The notes beneath the pieces were generated by a model that was given only the letters and a program-made list of their open reading frames with translations, was not told where the DNA came from and did not search any database. DNA of 9,276 nt from Verrucomicrobia bacterium UBA6015 (GTDB taxonomy: Bacteria > Verrucomicrobiota > Kiritimatiellia > UBA8416), in assembly GCA_002428045.1 (NCBI GenBank), contig DIZZ01000113.1:1-9276 (forward strand). Reading direction: 5' to 3'. A program made the translations under genes and the position numbers. This document shows, one piece after another, positions 6,215 through 9,276 of the stretch (position 1 is the first letter of the stretch; each line of letters begins with the position of its first letter).

Positions 6215-6238
6215 TGTCGAGTTCGCGACATCATGTCG
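6215..6238. promoter_or_regulatory. overlapping palindromic operator for the Cro/CI-type repressor
   Basis: TGTCG (6215-6219) and CGACA (6226-6230) form one dyad. CGACA (6226-6230) and TGTCG (6234-6238) form a second, giving the perfect 13-bp palindrome CGACATCATGTCG. A related TGTCA at 6208-6212 overlaps the - strand -35. The cluster ends 2 bp before ATG 6241, downstream of the + strand -10, a position expected for autorepression. Confidence 0.5.
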
Positions 6239-6240
6239 TC

Positions 6241-6531
6241 ATGCTCTTCACCGCGCTTGTCACAGACCTCATGCGGCGCCGCCTCCTGCGCCAGACTGAC
6301 TTAGCCGATAGACTTGGTGTTTCCCAGCCATTTGTCTCAGCCGTCCTCAGTGGTGCGGCAAAGCCGCCGGTCGCGGCCATGCCTGCCTGGGGTAAGGCGC
6401 TCAGGGCCTCGGCCGCTGAGCAACGAGCGCTCGTCGACCTCGCCGTCATTGCCTGGGCGCCCGATGCAAGCCGACGACGATTGGAGGCCATGTACACGCT
6501 CCAGCCCACGAGGCTTGGCAGGCGTGGCTGA
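6241..6531 (+). CDS. Cro/CI (XRE)-type repressor
   Basis: 96 residues from ATG 6241; a GTG at 6196 in frame would add 15 poorly coding residues and overlap the operator. No clear Shine-Dalgarno precedes 6241, so the start is uncertain. Residues about 3-40 form an XRE-type HTH: LFTALVTDLMRRRLLRQTDLADRLGVSQPFVSAVLSGAAKP split as helix 1, then QTDLADRLG, V, SQPFVSAVLSG (recognition helix), then the usual 'sGxxkP' ending. The remaining residues are helical (AEQRALVDLAVIAW, SRRRLEAMY). Members repress phage and ICE promoters by binding palindromes. It is transcribed divergently from the unknown-protein/AAA+ operon across the palindromes at 6215-6238, so mutual control of both promoters is likely. 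Confidence 0.65.
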   Translation: MLFTALVTDLMRRRLLRQTDLADRLGVSQPFVSAVLSGAAKPPVAAMPAWGKALRASAAEQRALVDLAVIAWAPDASRRRLEAMYTLQPTRLGRRG

Positions 6532-6622
6532 CAAGTCAGAATAAAAAACTCAATCACAACATAGAGGTCTTGATCATCCCGAATAGTTTCCATTTTGAGT
6601 CAAGGAAGTCGTACCAACGCCA

Positions 6623-6642
6623 AATAGCAACAGTCTGCTATT
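6623..6642. repeat. perfect 7-bp inverted repeat in the AT-rich gap
   Basis: AATAGCA (6623-6629) and TGCTATT (6636-6642) pair perfectly over a 6-base loop, within the 261-bp stretch between the repressor stop (6531) and the 6793 gene end. No T-run follows on either side, so it is not a clear terminator. The rest of the gap shows no supported gene. Confidence 0.35.
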
Positions 6643-6792
6643 CCTGCTCTGCATTGTGCCGATGAACGCCAAGGTCTAACGCCGACACTATCCGCCTCCC
6701 GTGCCACCTACAGATTTGTTCATATCGATGGCCTTTTAACAATGCAACGATTGGGATATACCGCAAACGATCCATACGCTGCAGGCCTCCAC

Positions 6793-7191
6793 CTAAACTT
6801 CCCATTTTTTAAGGACGGAATCCCTTATCATCTTGCGGAATCTCCCCCAGGGCAGTTGGTCATAAATGGAAGGCATAACGGCATAGCGCTGGACGAAAAT
6901 TCCGTAAATTCCTGCGCGGCTCAATTCGTATTGCGCTATGCCGAAGGCAAGCCCTCGCACATATGCCGATTGTACCTTTCGGATATTCTCACATGACGGT
7001 ACTGACACCGTTGTCTGGATAGGACGCCGATTATCACCAAACAGGTGCCAGCAAATTTCATTGCCAACCCGAGTCGGTTGTGCCCTTTTATTACGTTTTG
7101 CCTCTGCGATAGCCGCATTTATCTCCATGTCGACTCGCCGCCGCGTCGACAACGACACGGATGATCGGATGGAAATGGCTTTTTTGGACAT
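6793..7191 (-). CDS. unrecognised small basic protein in the AT-rich island
   Basis: 132 residues from ATG 7191, chosen because AGGGG lies 8 nt upstream; the frame stays open to 7404 but those extra 71 residues look less coding-like. The N-terminus MSKKAISIRSSVSLSTRRRV is basic and Ser-rich, followed by a helix INAAIAEAKRNKRAQ and mixed alpha/beta sequence with NEICWHLFGDNRR. The C-terminus is hydrophobic then basic (YGIFVQRYAVMPSIYDQLPW, RKMIRDSVLKKWEV). No family is recognised. Its base composition is visibly more AT-rich than the flanks, suggesting separate acquisition. An ORF on the opposite strand (6742-6996) competes but lacks a convincing ribosome site. Confidence 0.5.
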   Translation of the reverse strand: MSKKAISIRSSVSLSTRRRVDMEINAAIAEAKRNKRAQPTRVGNEICWHLFGDNRRPIQTTVSVPSCENIRKVQSAYVRGLAFGIAQYELSRAGIYGIFVQRYAVMPSIYDQLPWGRFRKMIRDSVLKKWEV

Positions 7192-7546
7192 GGCTGGATC
7201 CCCTGTGGTTTCATGATCGCTACGCATCAGGATAACCAGCCTTAAATCCCAGCAATATAGTTGATTAGATCCTGTCATCACTCTTGACAGACCTCGGCTA
7301 TTTATCTCTGAGTTCAGAAATTCAGACAACGAGATTCCGAAAATTCTGGCCTGTGCCCGCCCTGCGGGTCCATAGGGATCCCGACAGTAAGTTTTTCGCA
7401 CCATGTCGCATCACCCCGGGACCCAGGACGTGATCAACTCCATGACCTCCATCACCAGTCAGCGGTGGTTTGCAGCCATGCCTTCATTGCGGCAGGCCTC
7501 AACCAGTTGTAACATCAGTGGGTAACGGCGCGTTGACCGTATCCCT
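7192..7546. other. gene-free stretch upstream of the 7191-6793 gene
   Basis: No supported gene. On the - strand TTGTCT, 17 bp, GATAAA (near 7315-7343) is a possible promoter for the 7191 gene. TGTCA (7273-7277) and TGACA (7285-7289) form a 5-bp dyad with a 7-bp spacer, a possible operator. CCCGC/GCGGG (7356-7360/7364-7368) is a small hairpin. The part near 7459-7545 on the - strand translates plausibly (for example RRYPLMLQLVEACRNEG) and may be a coding remnant. Confidence 0.3.
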
Positions 7547-7981
7547 TCAGGCTCCAGCCCAGCGGACCTTGATCCCAAGATCCTTGCCAACCTTGGCCAT
7601 GAGATCGTCAGCGGTTGCCATGGTGAATCCGTCCAAATCGGCCACGGCCAGATGGATGGCGTCCAGGGTACGTAGACGATCCTTGGTTTGCCACATGGAC
7701 GCGGCGGCATGGTCGTAGTGCCGGCGTTCCAGCTCGGTCAGGCGGAAGATGCCGGTGGCCACGTCCTGCTTAAAGTCCTCCCAGGCGGCCTGGGCGTCGG
7801 CCCGGGACAGGGCCTTGTCGTGGACCTTGCGGCGGAAGGCTGAGCTGACTTCGGTGAGCACCAGTGGGGAGATCACGCGCTGGGGATGCCCATCGAGCAC
7901 CTGCTCGGCCTGGGCGCTGTGGGCCTCGGGGACGTAGTAGGCCACGACCACGCTGGTGTCGCAGTAGATCGTGGTCACCAC
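7547..7981 (-). CDS. vapC: PIN-domain ribonuclease toxin (VapC family)
   Basis: 144 residues from GTG 7981 (a second GTG follows at 7978), close to the usual VapC length. The PIN acidic residues are visible: D8 in TTIYCDTSVVVAYY, E44 in LVLTEVSSAF, D107 in RLRTLDAIHLAVA and D125/D126 in ATADD. The family closes with a short strand before the C-terminus, as here (LGIKVRWAGA). VapC toxins are Mg-dependent endoribonucleases, often cutting tRNA or rRNA, and are neutralised by the antitoxin. It overlaps the antitoxin gene by 7 nt (7975-7981), so translation is coupled. In this setting it probably stabilises the element after segregation. Confidence 0.9.
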   Translation of the reverse strand: MVTTIYCDTSVVVAYYVPEAHSAQAEQVLDGHPQRVISPLVLTEVSSAFRRKVHDKALSRADAQAAWEDFKQDVATGIFRLTELERRHYDHAAASMWQTKDRLRTLDAIHLAVADLDGFTMATADDLMAKVGKDLGIKVRWAGA

Positions 7982-8214
7982 CGCTCCTCGGAACGGATGA
8001 CGGTCACCGTGCTGCGCGTCACCTTGGCGCCACGCTTGACCATGGCGGCCCTGGTCGTCGCCCGGCTGGGCAGCGGTCGGACGGCCTGAGCGGCGGGCAC
8101 GATACGCGCCACCTCACGGCCCCGGCGGGTGATGGACACCGCCTGGCCATTGCCGACCTGGGCGATGATGTCGGCCAGGTGTGCCCTGGCATCGCGGATG
8201 CTGACGCTGTGCAT
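7975..8214 (-). CDS. Phd/YefM-type antitoxin
   Basis: 79 residues from ATG 8214, with GGGATA about 6 nt upstream. The N-terminal half matches the 'prevent-host-death' DNA-binding fold: MHSVSIRDARAHLADIIAQV, then NGQAVSITRRGREVARIVP, with the characteristic ITRRGREVARI strand. The C-terminal half (about residues 45-79) is basic and Ser/Thr-rich, the toxin-wrapping tail. It is the first gene of the pair and overlaps the toxin by 7 nt. Such antitoxins repress their own promoter with the toxin as co-repressor; a palindrome at 8228-8244 lies in the right place. Confidence 0.88.
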   Translation of the reverse strand: MHSVSIRDARAHLADIIAQVGNGQAVSITRRGREVARIVPAAQAVRPLPSRATTRAAMVKRGAKVTRSTVTVIRSEERW

Positions 8215-8227
8215 GGCTATCCCAGTG

Positions 8228-8264
8228 GTACACGATGAGTGTACACGTGGCGCAGGGGAGGCAA
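8228..8264 (-). promoter_or_regulatory. promoter and operator of the toxin-antitoxin operon
   Basis: GTACAC (8228-8233) and GTGTAC (8239-8244) form a perfect dyad with a 5-bp spacer. On the - strand a weak -10 TACACT (8238-8243) overlaps the right arm, and TTGCCT (8259-8264) is a possible -35 at a short 15-bp spacing. Overlap of dyad and -10 fits antitoxin autorepression. Confidence 0.4.
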
Positions 8265-8387
8265 GCGCCTGGGGATCGCCATGTTCGGGTCATGCTGCTC
8301 CTGGTCGCCATGAACCGCAACGGGCGCCCAGCACTGGATCGCATCCTGTGGTGCTGAGCGAGCGGGCTGGCGCAAATACCGGTGGGC

Positions 8388-9276
8388 TCAGCTCCGCAGA
8401 CGTAGACTACCCTTCCAGTTCGCCACAAGCGGGCGGTATGCCGCGATCAGATGATCGGCATAGCGCGACGTCATCATGATGTTGGCGTGGTTTACGCGCC
8501 GACGCACGTCAGCGGTCGGGATGCCCATGGCGGTGAGCAAGCAGACGAACGAGTGGCGGAGATCGTGCGCGCTGTGATCCTTGGCCCCGTGCTTGGCCAG
8601 GAATGCGTCGAAGGTGTCGCGCAGCCAGGTCCGCTTGCACAGGCGGCCCGAGGCTTCAGCGGGATCGGGGACGACCAGTTCGCCGTCGCGTGGCCGCTGC
8701 GCGAGGATCTCCCGCAGTTCGGGTTCAATTTCGATAGCTGCTTCGATACCGGACTTGTTGCCGACCACATCCGCGCGCAGGCGGATCGTCTGCGCGGTAT
8801 CGTCGATATCTTCCCAGCGCAGGGCCAGCGCCTGACCGATGCGCATGCCCGTGTAGGTGAGCAGGCAGGCGAGGATCCAGCGGGGATCCTCGCGTCGCTC
8901 GGCGCGGGCCAGGCGGTTGTGGATCGTCGAGACATGAACGCGCAGCGACCGTGCGGCCTGTTCGCGACTGCCCTTGTGGCGCTCGATGGCGGCGATGGCC
9001 GCCGCCCGCAGCACATCGTCCATCCAGCGGGCCGCGTCGGCGACGAGACGGCGCAGGGCTTCGATCGGGATGATCTTGCTCCGGTCACGCTCCTGGAGGC
9101 GCGACTGCACGTCCATGCGGCGAGCCTTGGTCCGTCGCGCGGGGATGGCGCGTAGGGGATTGTGCGCCAGTACGCCCATCGTGTGCACGGCGTAGTTGAG
9201 CGCCCCGCCGAGGATCGCGCGATACTCGCGCTGCGTCGCAGGACTGGCAGGCGCGTCGGTCAGCTGACCATGGCCA
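8388..9276 (-). CDS. tyrosine recombinase (integrase), 5' end beyond the window, with internal Fis-like HTH
   Basis: The frame is open to the right edge (last whole codon at 9275), so the N-terminus is missing; about 295 residues are visible. The edge segment ATQREYRAILGGALNYAV...NPLRAIP is the end of a SAM-like core-binding domain, so a start at GTG 9188 would be internal. Numbering from that GTG, catalytic residues are R116 (TGMRIGQALALRW), K145 (GNKSG), H208 and R211 (AHDLRHSF), H234 (VNHANIMM) and Y243 (SRYAD): a complete set. Between the core-binding and catalytic domains, residues about 57-95 form a Fis/NtrC-like HTH (AAIAAIERHKGSREQAARSL, then HVSTIHNRLAR), not normal for this family. 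It probably integrates and excises the surrounding element. Confidence 0.88.
   Translation of the reverse strand, partial: GHGQLTDAPASPATQREYRAILGGALNYAVHTMGVLAHNPLRAIPARRTKARRMDVQSRLQERDRSKIIPIEALRRLVADAARWMDDVLRAAAIAAIERHKGSREQAARSLRVHVSTIHNRLARAERREDPRWILACLLTYTGMRIGQALALRWEDIDDTAQTIRLRADVVGNKSGIEAAIEIEPELREILAQRPRDGELVVPDPAEASGRLCKRTWLRDTFDAFLAKHGAKDHSAHDLRHSFVCLLTAMGIPTADVRRRVNHANIMMTSRYADHLIAAYRPLVANWKGSLRLRS

Noticed and set aside
6742..6996. 84-codon open frame on the + strand in the AT-rich island
   Set aside because: Reasonable-looking translation but no ribosome site, and it overlaps the - strand gene with AGGGG at good spacing. Not excluded, only less likely.
8451..9155. 234-codon open frame on the + strand
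   Set aside because: Antisense to the tyrosine recombinase, whose catalytic residues are all visible; the + frame is a shadow.
1..9276. CRISPR array, rRNA or complete insertion sequence
   Set aside because: No regularly spaced repeats, rRNA-like sequence or transposase with terminal repeats was seen on either strand.

Overview
This is a GC-rich bacterial accessory region that reads as part of an integrative and mobilizable element (IME) or integrated plasmid. A beta-barrel-like protein fragment at the left edge suggests a Gram-negative, probably proteobacterial, host. I cannot name the organism.

Left part (1-3222, + strand). A truncated outer-membrane-like 3' remnant (22-288) is followed by two small translationally coupled DNA-binding-type genes (462-845 and 842-1234, GTGA overlap). 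Next comes a gene-free, strongly structured stretch (1235-1624) with several inverted repeats and three exact copies of GGGATGACC. It lies directly upstream of a MobC-like ribbon-helix-helix protein (1625-1963), which overlaps by ATGA a 420-residue protein with a relaxase-like histidine core (1960-3222). Placement and structure make 1235-1624 the best oriT candidate.

Centre (3231-6240, mostly - strand). A tRNA with a CAU anticodon and no encoded CCA lies between the relaxase-like gene and an operon on the tRNA's strand. That operon is an unrecognised 297-aa protein (6164-5271), then a protein with a C-terminal ClpX-like AAA+ module (5154-3341). The AAA+ gene is split over two reading frames that change near 4755-4815. 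A strong sigma70-type promoter on the - strand (TATAAT/CTGACA) sits in the divergent region shared with a Cro/CI-type repressor gene (6241-6531, +). Palindromes at 6215-6238 look like that repressor's operator, so the AAA+ operon may be under repressor control like a phage or ICE switch.

Right part (6532-9276). A visibly more AT-rich island holds one unrecognised small gene (7191-6793, -). Then come a Phd-type antitoxin/PIN-domain toxin pair (8214-7547, -) and the 3' part of a tyrosine recombinase (from beyond the right edge to 8388, -). The recombinase carries a Fis/NtrC-like helix-turn-helix inserted just before its catalytic domain.

Together these give integration (recombinase), mobilization (oriT, MobC, relaxase-like), regulation (repressor, small DNA-binding proteins), stability (toxin-antitoxin), and an unexplained cargo or core operon (unknown protein plus ClpX-like ATPase plus tRNA). 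The least explained parts are the ClpX-like operon, the divergent relaxase-like protein and the recombinase with the inserted HTH.
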